A stretch of 64,000 nt of DNA from Microbacterium sp. cx-55 (GTDB lineage Bacteria; Actinomycetota; Actinomycetes; Actinomycetales; Microbacteriaceae), in assembly GCF_021117345.1 (NCBI RefSeq), contig NZ_CP088261.1, forward strand, positions 2,108,001 to 2,172,000, in the 5' to 3' direction. The notes below the pieces were generated by a model. That model was not told the DNA's origin. It worked only from the letters and a program-made list of their open reading frames with translations, and did no database searches. Shown one piece after another: positions 43,021 to 51,989 of this stretch. Every line of letters starts with the position of its first letter. Position 1 is the first letter of the stretch. The translations under genes were made by a program, and so were the position numbers.

Positions 43021-43880
43021 CCCGCACCACGATCGACCGTGTCGTCTCGGCCGCGCTCGACGAGGACGCCCCCTGGGGCGACCTGACGAGCGAGTCGCTC
43101 ATCCCGGCCGAGGCCGTCGCGACCGCCGAACTGGTGGCCCGCGAGCCGGGCGTGTTCGCGGGCGGCGACGTCTTCGCTGCCGCGTTCGCGCTCACCGACC
43201 CGTCGGTGCGCGTGGAGCTGCTCGTCGCCGACGGCGGGGCCTTCGCCACGGGCGACGTTCTCGCCGTCGTCACGGGCCCCGCCCGCTCCGTGCTCACCGC
43301 CGAGCGGGTGGGCCTGAACTTCGTGCAGCGGATGGCGGGCATCGCTACCCTCACGGCCGCCTACGTGGCCGAAGTCGCCCACACCGGCGCGCGGATCGCC
43401 GACACCCGCAAGACCACCCCGGGTCTGCGCGCGTTCGAACGTCACGCCGTCCGCTGCGGCGGCGGCCACAACCATCGCTTCTCGCTGTCGGATGCGGTCA
43501 TGGCCAAGGACAACCATCTCGCGGTGCTGACCGCATCCGGGGTCTCCGTCACGCAGGCCCTCGAGAGCGCCATCGCCCGCCTGCCGCACACGACCCACGT
43601 CGAAGTCGAGGTCGATCGACTCGACCAGATCGAGGCGGTCCTCGCCGCCGGGATCGGCACGATCATGCTCGACAACTTCTCGCTGGACGATCTGCGCCGC
43701 GGCGTCGAGCAGGTCGCCGGGCGGGCGACGATCGACGCGTCCGGCGGCGTCACACTCGAGACGGTGCGCCAGATCGCCGAGACCGGCGTCGATGTGATCT
43801 CCGTCGGCGCCCTCACCCACGCGGCTCGTGGACTCGACCTGGGTCTCGACATGCGCGTCGCGCTGCCGACCGAGGACTGA
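43014..43880 (+). CDS. nadC: Nicotinate-nucleotide pyrophosphorylase (carboxylating)
   Basis: The 288-residue type II phosphoribosyltransferase makes nicotinate mononucleotide from quinolinate and PRPP. Motifs are G-D-L-T-S-E, A-D-T-R-K-T-T-P-G-L-R, M-A-K-D-N-H, E-V-E-V-D and the phosphate loop D-V-I-S-V-G-A-L-T-H. ATG 43014 overlaps the nadB end by 7 bases. The length is standard. Confidence 0.96.
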   Translation: MLTRTTIDRVVSAALDEDAPWGDLTSESLIPAEAVATAELVAREPGVFAGGDVFAAAFALTDPSVRVELLVADGGAFATGDVLAVVTGPARSVLTAERVGLNFVQRMAGIATLTAAYVAEVAHTGARIADTRKTTPGLRAFERHAVRCGGGHNHRFSLSDAVMAKDNHLAVLTASGVSVTQALESAIARLPHTTHVEVEVDRLDQIEAVLAAGIGTIMLDNFSLDDLRRGVEQVAGRATIDASGGVTLETVRQIAETGVDVISVGALTHAARGLDLGLDMRVALPTED

Positions 43881-43886
43881 CGCCCG

Positions 43887-45032
43887 ATGGCGAGCCTGTA
43901 CCTCGACAACGCCGCCACCACGGCCGTGCGCCCCGAGGTGCTCGAGGCGATGCTGCCCTACTGGACGCACGCGTTCGGCAACCCCTCCAGCCACCACGAG
44001 GTCGGCGAGGAGGCGGCCCGCGCACTCGCCGACGCGCGCGCCCGGGTCGCCGAGGTGATCGGCATGCGCGCGGGAGACGTGATCTTCACGTCCGGCGGCA
44101 CGGAGGGCAACAACCTCGCTGTGAAGGGCATCGCGGTCGCCGCTCGCCTCGCCCGCGGCGCACGGCACGTGGTCACGACTCCCCTCGAACACGAGTCGAT
44201 CCTCGAGTCCGTGGCTGCCCTGGAACGCGTGCACGAATTCACCTCGACCCGGGTTCCGGTCGACGCGTACGGACGGGTGAGTCCGGATGCGGTCGCCGCC
44301 GCGCTCCGCGACGACACGGCTCTCGTGAGCGTCGGCTACGCGAACAACGAGGTCGGCACCGTGCAGGACGTCGCCGGGATCGTGGCCGCCGCGCGGGAGC
44401 GCCGCATCCCGGTGCACCTGGACGCCGTGCAGGCCGCCGGGTGGCTGCCGCTCGCGGGCCTCGGCGTCGATGCCCTCACGATCGCGGGCCACAAGGTCGG
44501 CGCGCCGAAGGGCACGGGGGTTCTCGCGGTGCGCGGCCGCATCCCGCTCGAGCCGCTCCTGCACGGCGGAGGGCAGGAGCGGGGTCGTCGCAGCGGCACC
44601 GAGAACGTCGCGGGCGCCGTCGGGCTCGCGGCCGCGCTCGAACTCGCCGAACGGGAACGCGAGGAGTCCGCGGCGCGCGTGCGCGCGCTCCGCGACGCGT
44701 TCATCGCGCGGGTCGCCGCGCTCGTGCCCACGGCGCGCCTGACCGGGCACCCGAGCGCGCGACTCCCCGCCTCCGCGAGCTTCACCTTCGCCGGCACGAG
44801 CGGCGAGGCCGTGCTGCTCGAACTCGAGCGCCGCGGCGTGGTCTCCTCGAGCGGGTCGGCGTGCGCCGCCGGCAGCGACGAGCCCTCGCACGTGCTGATC
44901 GCGCTCGGCATCGCCCCCGCCGTCGCCCAGACGGCCGTGCGCTTCACCTTCCCGCACGACCTGTCCGCGTCCCTCGACGCGGTCGCGGATGCGGTCGCCG
45001 CATCCGTCGCCGCCGTACACTCGGGGCCGTGA
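43887..45032 (+). CDS. Cysteine desulfurase in the NAD operon
   Basis: The 381-residue PLP enzyme begins Y-L-D-N-A-A-T-T. It has the Schiff-base lysine in T-I-A-G-H-K-V-G-A-P-K-G-T-G and the catalytic Cys in S-S-S-G-S-A-C-A-A-G. It is the NifS/IscS-like group and would deliver sulfur for the 4Fe-4S cluster of NadA, an association also seen in other bacteria. It begins 6 bases after nadC. A general housekeeping role cannot be excluded, as no isc/suf genes are in view. Confidence 0.93.
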   Translation: MASLYLDNAATTAVRPEVLEAMLPYWTHAFGNPSSHHEVGEEAARALADARARVAEVIGMRAGDVIFTSGGTEGNNLAVKGIAVAARLARGARHVVTTPLEHESILESVAALERVHEFTSTRVPVDAYGRVSPDAVAAALRDDTALVSVGYANNEVGTVQDVAGIVAAARERRIPVHLDAVQAAGWLPLAGLGVDALTIAGHKVGAPKGTGVLAVRGRIPLEPLLHGGGQERGRRSGTENVAGAVGLAAALELAEREREESAARVRALRDAFIARVAALVPTARLTGHPSARLPASASFTFAGTSGEAVLLELERRGVVSSSGSACAAGSDEPSHVLIALGIAPAVAQTAVRFTFPHDLSASLDAVADAVAASVAAVHSGP

Positions 45033-45994
45033 CCACCGCCGCCCTCATCACGATCATCGTGCCGGGATACAACGTCGCCCCCTGGGCGGCGGAAGCGCTC
45101 GCCTCGCTGCGGGCACAGACGCTCACCGAGTGGACGGCGGTGCTCGTCGACGACGGGTCGACCGACACGACCGGCGCGATGTTCGAGGCCGCAGCCGCGG
45201 CCGACCCGCGATTCCGGGTGATCCGGCACGACCGTCGCCAAGGCCTCGGCGCCGCCCGGAACGCCGGACTCGCGCTCGTGCAGACGCCGTTCATCGGGTT
45301 CCTCGACGCCGACGACGTGCTCCTCCCCGGCGCGCTCGCCCGCCTGGTCGCGGTGCTCGATGAGACCGGCAGCGACCTGGTCGCGGCGGCCTACGTGCGG
45401 CTGCGACCGGACGGTGCCGGCGGATACGCGCCCGGCCTCGTGCAGCCGTGGGTGGCGGCCGCGACCGCGCCCGAGCGCCGCGGTGTCACGCTCGAAGAGC
45501 ACCCCGACGCCTCCGCCAACGTCGTCGCCTGGTCGAAGGTGAGCCGTGCCGCGTTCTGGCGCGACAGCGGCATCCGTTTCCCCGAGGGGCGCCTGTACGA
45601 AGACCAGGTCGTCGCGCAGACGATGTTCGCGCGGGCACGCCGCTTCGATGTGGTGCCCGACGTCGTCGTGCACTGGCGTGAACGCGGCGACGGATCCTCG
45701 ATCACGCAGCACGAGAACCGCCTCGACGTGCTGCGGGACTGCCTCGACGCGATGAGCGAGGGCCTGCACGTGCTGGAAAGCACCGGCCACCGCCGCGCGG
45801 CGCACGCGCGGCTGGGTCAGATGCTACGGATGGATGTGCCGCGCCTCACGCGAATCGCCGCCGAGCATCCGGATGACGCCTACCGCCGCGCGCTCGGCAT
45901 CTTCACCCGCGATCTCTTCGACCGCGCCGAGAGCGGATCCATCCCGCTCGCCGACGACGCGCTCACCGCACTCGCGGCCGCCCGCCTCTGGTAG
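45029..45994 (+). CDS. GT2 family glycosyltransferase
   Basis: The 321-residue protein is a GT-A fold family 2 transferase with I-I-V-P-G-Y-N-V-A-P-W, L-V-D-D-G-S-T-D-T and the D-X-D motif F-L-D-A-D-D. An acidic region later (Y-E-D-Q-V-V-A-Q) may hold the base. Its GTG overlaps the cysteine desulfurase stop, so it is translated from the NAD operon. Donor and acceptor are unknown. It may be an unrelated passenger at the end of the operon, converging with an ABC exporter. Confidence 0.9.
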   Translation: MTTAALITIIVPGYNVAPWAAEALASLRAQTLTEWTAVLVDDGSTDTTGAMFEAAAAADPRFRVIRHDRRQGLGAARNAGLALVQTPFIGFLDADDVLLPGALARLVAVLDETGSDLVAAAYVRLRPDGAGGYAPGLVQPWVAAATAPERRGVTLEEHPDASANVVAWSKVSRAAFWRDSGIRFPEGRLYEDQVVAQTMFARARRFDVVPDVVVHWRERGDGSSITQHENRLDVLRDCLDAMSEGLHVLESTGHRRAAHARLGQMLRMDVPRLTRIAAEHPDDAYRRALGIFTRDLFDRAESGSIPLADDALTALAAARLW

Positions 45995-46045
45995 CGCAGC
46001 CCGGGGGGGGTCACCCCGTCACGGCGCGGCCGGACCGGGGCTCGG

Positions 46046-47950
46046 TCAGGCGCTCTCGTCGACGATGATCCGGGCGGCCGCGAGCTGCTCGGCCGCGAGA
46101 TCGGCGTACAGCCCGCCGCGGGCGAGCAGATCCTGGTGGGTGCCCGACTCGACGATGCGCCCACCGTCGACGACGTGGATGACGTCGGCCCCGACGACGG
46201 TCGACAACCGGTGCGCGACGGTGATCGTCGTGCGGCCGTGCGCGGCCGTGTCGAGGGCGGCCTGCACGAGACGCTCCGAGACGGTGTCGAGCGCCGAGGT
46301 CGCCTCGTCGAGGAGCAGCACCGGCGGGTCTTTCAACAGCACCCGTGCGATGGCGATGCGCTGCTTCTCGCCGCCCGACAGCCGATAGCCGCGCTCCCCC
46401 ACGACCGTGTCGTACCCCTGCTCGAATCCGTCGATCACGTGGTGGATGTTGGCGGCGCGGCACGCGGCTTCGAGTTCCGCATCCGTCGCGTCCGGCTTCG
46501 CGTACCGCAGGTTCTCGCGGACGGTCGCGTGGAAGAGGTACGTCTCCTGCGACACGATGCCGATCCGATCGATTATGGAGGCGGTCGTGACGTCGCGCAC
46601 GTCGGCTCCCGCGAAGAGCACGCTGCCGGCGCTCGCCTCGTAGAGCCGCGGCACGAGGTACAGCACGGTCGTCTTCCCGGCCCCGCTCGGGCCGACGAGC
46701 GCGACGTGCTGGCCCGGCTCGGCGACGAACGAGACGTCGGCGAGCGTCGGCCGAGACTCGTCGGTCGCCCCCGGGTAGCGGAACGACACGTTCCGCAGCT
46801 CCACCCGCCCGACCGGGCCGGGAGCCCCAGCGACATCGATCGCGCCGGGCGAATCCTGGATCGCCGGCCTCAGGTCGAGGTACTCGAAGATGCGCGCGAA
46901 GACCGCCGCCGAGGTCTGCAGATCGAGCGCCACGCGCATGAGGCCCATAAGCGGCTGCAGGAGGCGCGCCTGCACCGTCGTGAACGCCACGATCGTGCCG
47001 GCCGTGATCGTGGCGGCGCCGTCCGCGCCGTCGGAGAGGAAAATGCCCGACATGAGGTAGATGACGGCGGGCACGCTGGCGATGATCACGCCGACGAGCG
47101 CGAAGAACCCCTGCCCGCTCATCGCCTGCCGCACCTGCAGCCGCACCTGCACGAGACTCTCGGTGCGGTACCGGCGCGACTCGTCGCCCTGTCGGTTGAA
47201 CGACTTCGCGAGCAGGATGCCGGACACGCTCAGGCTCTCCTGGGTGATGGCGGACAACTCCGACAACGACTCCTGCGTCTGGCCCGCGATCCGCGCCCGC
47301 ACCTGCCCGACCCGGCGCTGGATCAGCGCGAGGATCGGCATCATGAACACGGCGACGATCGTCAGGCGCCAGTCGATCAGAATCATCGCGACGAGCGAGG
47401 CGATGACGGTGACCGTGTTGCCGAGGATGCTCGTCATGGTGTTCGTCAGCACGTCCGACACCGCGCCGACGTCGTTCTGCAGACGCGACTGGATCGCCCC
47501 GGTCTTGGTGCGCGTGAAGAAGCCCAGCTCCATGGCCTGAAGATGCTCGAACAGGCGCACCCGGAGGTCGCCCGTGACGTTGTTGCCGACGGTCGAGGTG
47601 AGCCAGGTCTGCAGCACCTGCAGCCCCGCGGAGAAGAAGAAGAGGGCGGTCATGATGCCGACCAGACGCAGCAGCAGACTCATGTCGACCGCACCGCCGT
47701 CGGTCGGGAAGAGCGCGTCGTCGAAGATGCGCTGCACGATGAGCGGCGGCACGACCGCGATCGCCGCACCGATGACGACGAGACCCGCCGTGAACACGAG
47801 GCGAGTGCGATAGGGCCGGAACAGCGCCGCGACGCGGGCGCCGAGGTGGTCGATGCGCGGCGCCTGCGCGTTGACCGCGCGTTGACTCGATGCATCCGCA
47901 CGGCGGAACGACACAGGACGCTGCGGTCCCATGGGCATGCTCATCCGCAC
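46046..47950 (-). CDS. ABC exporter, membrane domain fused to ATPase
   Basis: The 634-residue half transporter has a type I exporter membrane domain of six helices (residues ~45-350). The NBD has Walker A G-P-S-G-A-G-K-T-T, Q-loop V-S-Q-E-T-Y-L-F, signature R-L-S-G-G-E-K-Q-R and Walker B V-L-L-L-D-E-A-T-S-A-L-D. The H-loop is V-A-H-R-L-S. It works as a homo- or heterodimer and may export lipid, peptide or drug; no partner half transporter is adjacent. It is divergent from the MFS gene with 172 bases between them. Confidence 0.93.
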   Translation of the reverse strand: MRMSMPMGPQRPVSFRRADASSQRAVNAQAPRIDHLGARVAALFRPYRTRLVFTAGLVVIGAAIAVVPPLIVQRIFDDALFPTDGGAVDMSLLLRLVGIMTALFFFSAGLQVLQTWLTSTVGNNVTGDLRVRLFEHLQAMELGFFTRTKTGAIQSRLQNDVGAVSDVLTNTMTSILGNTVTVIASLVAMILIDWRLTIVAVFMMPILALIQRRVGQVRARIAGQTQESLSELSAITQESLSVSGILLAKSFNRQGDESRRYRTESLVQVRLQVRQAMSGQGFFALVGVIIASVPAVIYLMSGIFLSDGADGAATITAGTIVAFTTVQARLLQPLMGLMRVALDLQTSAAVFARIFEYLDLRPAIQDSPGAIDVAGAPGPVGRVELRNVSFRYPGATDESRPTLADVSFVAEPGQHVALVGPSGAGKTTVLYLVPRLYEASAGSVLFAGADVRDVTTASIIDRIGIVSQETYLFHATVRENLRYAKPDATDAELEAACRAANIHHVIDGFEQGYDTVVGERGYRLSGGEKQRIAIARVLLKDPPVLLLDEATSALDTVSERLVQAALDTAAHGRTTITVAHRLSTVVGADVIHVVDGGRIVESGTHQDLLARGGLYADLAAEQLAAARIIVDESA

Positions 47951-48122
47951 AGCCTAGATCTGTCTTGCGCACGCCGGCCCGGAAGCGGCGGGAGCCACCG
48001 CGGCGGGCGGGCGGATCTGCATCCGTTCACGAAAACGGGAATGCGATGTCACCGGTCGCCGTTAGTCTTCACGTTCGCCGGTTCCGGCACATCCCCGTAC
48101 CCCGCCTCTTGAGGAGACGACG

Positions 48123-49622
48123 ATGCACGTCGATGCCGTTCAGACCGGTTCCCTTTCCCGTCCGAGCACCGCCACGCCAGTCGCCCGCAACGATAACCGC
48201 GTGATCTGGTTGCTGCTCGCCGCCGCGTTCGTCGCGATCTTGAACGAGACGACGATGGGTGTGGCGATCCCGCACCTGATCACCGACCTCGGGATCACCG
48301 CGGTGCTCGCCCAGTGGCTGACGACCGCCTTCATGCTGACGATGGCCGTGGTCATCCCGATCACGGGCTTCCTGCTCCAGCGCCTAACCACGCGCGCCGT
48401 GTTCGTGACGGCGATGTCGCTGTTCTCCGCCGGCACCCTGATCGCCTTCCTCGCTCCCGGCTTCGAGGTGCTCCTGATCGCCCGCGTCGTGCAGGCCTCC
48501 GGCACCGCGATCATGATGCCGCTGCTCATGACGACCGTGATGACCCTCGTTCCGCCGCAGACGCGGGGGCGCATGATGGGCCGTATCAGCATCGTCATGG
48601 CCCTCGCCCCGGCGATCGGCCCGACTCTCTCGGGATTCATCCTCGACAACTTCAGCTGGCGCTGGATCTTCGGCGTCGTTCTCCCTATCGCGCTCGTCGC
48701 GCTCGGCGTCGGCGCGCGCCTGATCCACAACATCGGCGAGAAGCGTCGGGCGCGCGTCGACATCCTGTCGATCGTGCTGTCGGCGTTCGGTTTCGGCGGC
48801 CTGGTCTACGGTCTCGCGCAGATCGGCGGCGGCTCCTCGCACGGCGGCGGAGCGGATGCGGACGCCGCCGCAACGGCATCGGCGCTCACCCTCTGGGTGG
48901 CGCTCTCCATCGGTGTGGTATCGCTCGCACTGTTCGTGTGGCGTCAGCTGCGCCTGCAGAAGACCGACGACGCCCTGCTGGATCTGCGCGTCTTCCGTTC
49001 CGGCAACTTCTCGCTGTCGGTCGCGCACTTCGCCGTGATGTCGCTCGCGTTCTTCGGCACGATCACCGTGCTGCCGCTCTTCGCGCAGAACGCCATGGGC
49101 CTGAGCCCGCTCGAAACCGGCCTCGTCGTGCTGCCCGGCTCACTCGCGATGGGCCTCGCCGGTCCCCTCATCGGCCGCATCTACGACCGCTGGGGCCCCC
49201 GCGTGCTGCTGCTCCCCGGCTCGATCCTCGTCGTGGTTCTTCTCTGGGTCTTCACGACCCTGAGCGAGACGACGCCGATCTGGGAGCTGCTGGTCACCCA
49301 GACGTTCCTGTCGCTCGGTCTCGCGATGTCGTTCACCCCGCTGTTCACGGCGTCGCTCGGCTCGCTCGAACCGCGTTTCTACTCGCACGGCAGCGCGATC
49401 GTGAGCACCGTGCAGCAGGTGGCGGGAGCCGCCGGCATCGCCGTCATGATCACGATCATGAACGCCGGCTACGTTGCAGGTGCGGCGAGCGATCAGGCCG
49501 CGTGGGCGGCGGGTGCGCGCGGAGCGTTCCTGTTCGCCGCGATCGTCGCGATTCCGACGATCATCAGCGCGTTCTTCATCCGGAAGCCCGACGACAGCGT
49601 GGGGATTCCGGCCGGTCACTGA
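48123..49622 (+). CDS. MFS drug exporter, DHA2 family
   Basis: The 499-residue protein has 14 helices. The N-terminal helix has L-N-E-T-T-M-G-V-A-I-P-H-L, close to the DHA2 pattern, followed by Q-W-L-T-T-A-F-M-L-T-M-A-V-V-I-P-I and motif-C-like A-P-A-I-G-P-T-L-S-G. The EmrB/QacA type exports drugs or metabolites by proton antiport. A long loop between helices 6 and 7 and a stretch of Gly/Ser/Asp are typical. No TetR regulator gene is adjacent. Confidence 0.92.
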   Translation: MHVDAVQTGSLSRPSTATPVARNDNRVIWLLLAAAFVAILNETTMGVAIPHLITDLGITAVLAQWLTTAFMLTMAVVIPITGFLLQRLTTRAVFVTAMSLFSAGTLIAFLAPGFEVLLIARVVQASGTAIMMPLLMTTVMTLVPPQTRGRMMGRISIVMALAPAIGPTLSGFILDNFSWRWIFGVVLPIALVALGVGARLIHNIGEKRRARVDILSIVLSAFGFGGLVYGLAQIGGGSSHGGGADADAAATASALTLWVALSIGVVSLALFVWRQLRLQKTDDALLDLRVFRSGNFSLSVAHFAVMSLAFFGTITVLPLFAQNAMGLSPLETGLVVLPGSLAMGLAGPLIGRIYDRWGPRVLLLPGSILVVVLLWVFTTLSETTPIWELLVTQTFLSLGLAMSFTPLFTASLGSLEPRFYSHGSAIVSTVQQVAGAAGIAVMITIMNAGYVAGAASDQAAWAAGARGAFLFAAIVAIPTIISAFFIRKPDDSVGIPAGH

Positions 49623-49657
49623 CCGCGTCAGGCGATCAGGCTGCCGGCAGCGCCGGA

Positions 49658-49689
49658 GTGATCGCTCGGGGCTTTGCCCCGGTGATCAC
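49658..49689. terminator. Bidirectional terminator hairpin
   Basis: The centre cggggc ttt gccccg is extended by outer arms gtgatc and gatcac with small internal bulges. It lies between the stops of the MFS gene (+) and the Cys-rich peptide gene (-), which supports a transcription unit on the minus strand. Confidence 0.75.
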
Positions 49690-49711
49690 CCGGCGCGAGG
49701 CGTCGGGACGA

Positions 49712-49825
49712 TCAGACGCTGCAGGAGCCGCCGCCGCAGCATCCGGATGCGGCATCCTCGATCACCGGAAGAAGGTTCTCCGGGGCGGGAGCGGGCTGGA
49801 GCTGGATCGGCCGGGGTGCAGACAT
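49712..49825 (-). CDS. Cys-rich 37-residue micropeptide
   Basis: The ORF encodes 37 residues: a Pro/Ala/Gln-rich N-terminal half and then the tail A-A-S-G-C-C-G-G-G-S-C-S-V. The C-C-G-G-G-S-C cluster could bind a metal or be modified. A second in-frame ATG lies three codons upstream at 49834. No strong ribosome binding site is visible, so leaderless translation is possible. The gene lies in its own gap after a terminator and is divergent from a small Cys/His protein gene. I do not recognise a family; the call rests on the open frame and the terminator. Confidence 0.5.
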   Translation of the reverse strand: MSAPRPIQLQPAPAPENLLPVIEDAASGCCGGGSCSV

Positions 49826-50046
49826 GCTCACCATGCTAGACCCGGTGCTCGCCTCCGCGGGCCGAGCGCCGTTTGGCGCGCTCGGGCACGGCCTCGCCGA
49901 GGGGCGACCGGGACGCTGTGCCGCGATGGCACGGCCCTGCTCGGCCGCCTGCGTGCACAACTCGGGAAGAATCGACCCATGAGCCACGTCACGACCGGCC
50001 TGCCCTCCCGTTCTGCCATGTTGCGCACGGTCACCCGGCGGTTCCG

Positions 50047-50391
50047 GTGACTTTTCCGAGCGCGCAATGGTGCCGCAGCCGGTCGCACGGCGCGGTGTGC
50101 ACGCGCCCCCGCGGCCACGCTGGTCTGCACAACCGCTCGGGCACGAGCCGAATGTGGTCGGACCGGCAGGCGGATGCGGCGGCGTGCCCCGGCTCGGGCG
50201 CTCCGGCAGAGCCCGCACACCCGCTGCCCAACGGTTTTCCGCACGGGCGCGCGCTCTGCCCGGAGTGCTGGGGGTTCGCTGCGGTGGCCGACGGCGTGCT
50301 CACACTGCACGATGCGTTTCGCGGAGCGGAAGACGACACCGCGGCCGCCGATCGCGCCGCCTGGTTCAACGTCTCCGGCTGGAGTCGCTGA
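50047..50391 (+). CDS. Small Cys/His-containing hypothetical protein
   Basis: The 114-residue protein starts V-T-F-P-S-A-Q-W-C (GTG 50047). Cys and His are spaced in C-R-S-R-S-H-G-A-V-C-T-R-P-R-G-H-A-G-L-H-N-R-S-G, followed by A-A-A-C-P-G and A-L-C-P-E-C-W-G-F. This looks like a possible zinc-binding arrangement. The end is W-F-N-V-S-G-W. I did not identify a family with confidence, though similar small proteins are expected in Microbacteriaceae. The upstream frame is open to 49873 without clear coding signs, so the true start is uncertain. It converges with the maltokinase gene. Confidence 0.6.
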   Translation: MTFPSAQWCRSRSHGAVCTRPRGHAGLHNRSGTSRMWSDRQADAAACPGSGAPAEPAHPLPNGFPHGRALCPECWGFAAVADGVLTLHDAFRGAEDDTAAADRAAWFNVSGWSR

Positions 50392-50436
50392 CCACCCCCT
50401 CGCTCGACCGCCCCGATCGCGTTCGGCCGCGCCCAC

Positions 50437-51801
50437 TCAGACCGGGGGCGAGGAACGCTCGACGAGACGGGTGATCGCCGTGAGCGGGATCCCGATCCAC
50501 GCCGGACGGTTGCGCACCTCGTAGATCGCCTCGTACACGGCCTTGTCGATCTCGAACGCGTCGAGCAGCGCGCGACGCGAACGTACGTCGTCGCCGGATG
50601 CGGCCACGTACCCGTCGAGGAACGCGTTCCTCGCGGTGGAGGCCCAGGATGCCGCGTCGATCGGTGGGGTCTCTTGCGCGAGCGAGCCGGCGACGTAGTC
50701 GAACGAGCGGAGCATTCCGGCCACATCTCGAAGCGGAAGGTCGGGCCGTGATCGCTCCGGCATCGGCCGCAGCGGCTCCCCCTCGAAATCGAGCAGGACC
50801 CAGCCGAGCTCGGGCGAGCGCACCGCCTGACCGAGGTGCAGGTCGCCGTGGATCCGCTGCAGCGCCGGCCACGCCATCCCCGCGATGGCGCGGTACAGGG
50901 CCTCGATGCGCGGAGCGAGCGGCTCGAGCGCCGGAACCTCGCGCACGGCGATCGCGAGGCGACGGCGCAGGCTGACGAGCGCCGATTCGATCTCGGCCGG
51001 GCCCGCGGGAACAACCGGGAGGGCGCCGCGGAGCGTCGCGTGCACCTCCGCGACGGCCACACCGAGATCACGGGCCGGGATGCTGAAGTCCTCTCCGCGC
51101 GAGGCGGCATCCCGCGCGACGACCCAAGCGTCCTGCAGCCCGGAGAGGAACTCCTGCGCGAAGGCCAGGTGGCCGCGCGCCTGGCCGTCGGCGCGACCGG
51201 GATCCGGCCAGGTGCCGACGAGCGCTCCGAGCGATGCCGGCACGCGGTGCGATCCGGCGGCGGTCAGAGCGCTCTGGGTGGTGACGTCGGGGTTCTCGCC
51301 GTGGTGCAGCACCCGGAAGACCTTGACGATCGCGGTCGGCGTCGACCCGCCCTCGACCTCGCAAACGAGCGACGTGTTCGACTGCTCTCCCGAGAGCACG
51401 TGCGCCCGCGTCACTCGACCGGGCGCCGAGAACACCTGCCCGCGCAGGCTCGCACCGGCAACGTCGACCCGGGCACTGTCGGCCATCGCGGCCACCAGGG
51501 CCTGCGCATACGCGGCATCGTGGGGTCCGTCGTAGAGCCACCGATCGCCCGATCGACCGATCAGCGCGCCCGCGCCGTCATCGACCGCCGCCGAGCGGGA
51601 CACGACGGGCACCTGGTACAGCACCGGCGCCTCGTGCGCTTCGTCGATCACGAGGTGGACGGCGATCTCCGCATCCGGGTCGGGCGAGGGAACCGCCATC
51701 GCGGCGATGACCCGAAGGCGGGGCACGCGTCCCTTGGTCGCGTACCAGCGCTGACGAGGCAGCCATTCGGAAAGAGTGTCCAGGTCGACAGTCAGCGTCA
51801 T
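50437..51801 (-). CDS. mak: Maltokinase
   Basis: The 454-residue kinase has an N-terminal cap (L-S-E-W-L-P-R-Q-R-W-Y-A-T-K-G) and an aminoglycoside-phosphotransferase-like fold. The catalytic loop is R-I-H-G-D-L-H-L-G-Q and the metal loop is L-L-D-F-E-G-E-P. The fold and length match actinobacterial Mak, which phosphorylates maltose to maltose-1-phosphate for the GlgE route to glucan. No treS, glgE or glgB gene is in the window. ATG 51801 was chosen; the upstream extension lacks support. Confidence 0.88.
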   Translation of the reverse strand: MTLTVDLDTLSEWLPRQRWYATKGRVPRLRVIAAMAVPSPDPDAEIAVHLVIDEAHEAPVLYQVPVVSRSAAVDDGAGALIGRSGDRWLYDGPHDAAYAQALVAAMADSARVDVAGASLRGQVFSAPGRVTRAHVLSGEQSNTSLVCEVEGGSTPTAIVKVFRVLHHGENPDVTTQSALTAAGSHRVPASLGALVGTWPDPGRADGQARGHLAFAQEFLSGLQDAWVVARDAASRGEDFSIPARDLGVAVAEVHATLRGALPVVPAGPAEIESALVSLRRRLAIAVREVPALEPLAPRIEALYRAIAGMAWPALQRIHGDLHLGQAVRSPELGWVLLDFEGEPLRPMPERSRPDLPLRDVAGMLRSFDYVAGSLAQETPPIDAASWASTARNAFLDGYVAASGDDVRSRRALLDAFEIDKAVYEAIYEVRNRPAWIGIPLTAITRLVERSSPPV

Positions 51802-51989
51802 GACGCCATGCTGGCACGGGCGGGTCCGCATCCGGTCGCCCTTGATTCCGGCGGTCGAAAACTCTAGGCAGTGCCGGCACGCGATGCATCACGAAAGAGA
51901 CGTCCGCGCGCGGTTAGCACACTGAAGGGCACCGCGGCAACCGTGGCCAGGTCGTTGCGTGCGAGCGTCGAAGCCGCTGAAGTGGTGCG

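Noticed and set aside
46046..49622. Biosynthetic cluster signal from ABC exporter plus MFS exporter plus Cys-rich peptide
   Set aside because: No modification enzyme, protease or regulator typical of a RiPP or other cluster is adjacent; the exporters are common housekeeping types.
49826..50046. Upstream extension of the small Cys/His protein to 49873
   Set aside because: The extra residues are low-complexity Arg/Pro/His with no family-like features and the region reads like intergenic sequence.
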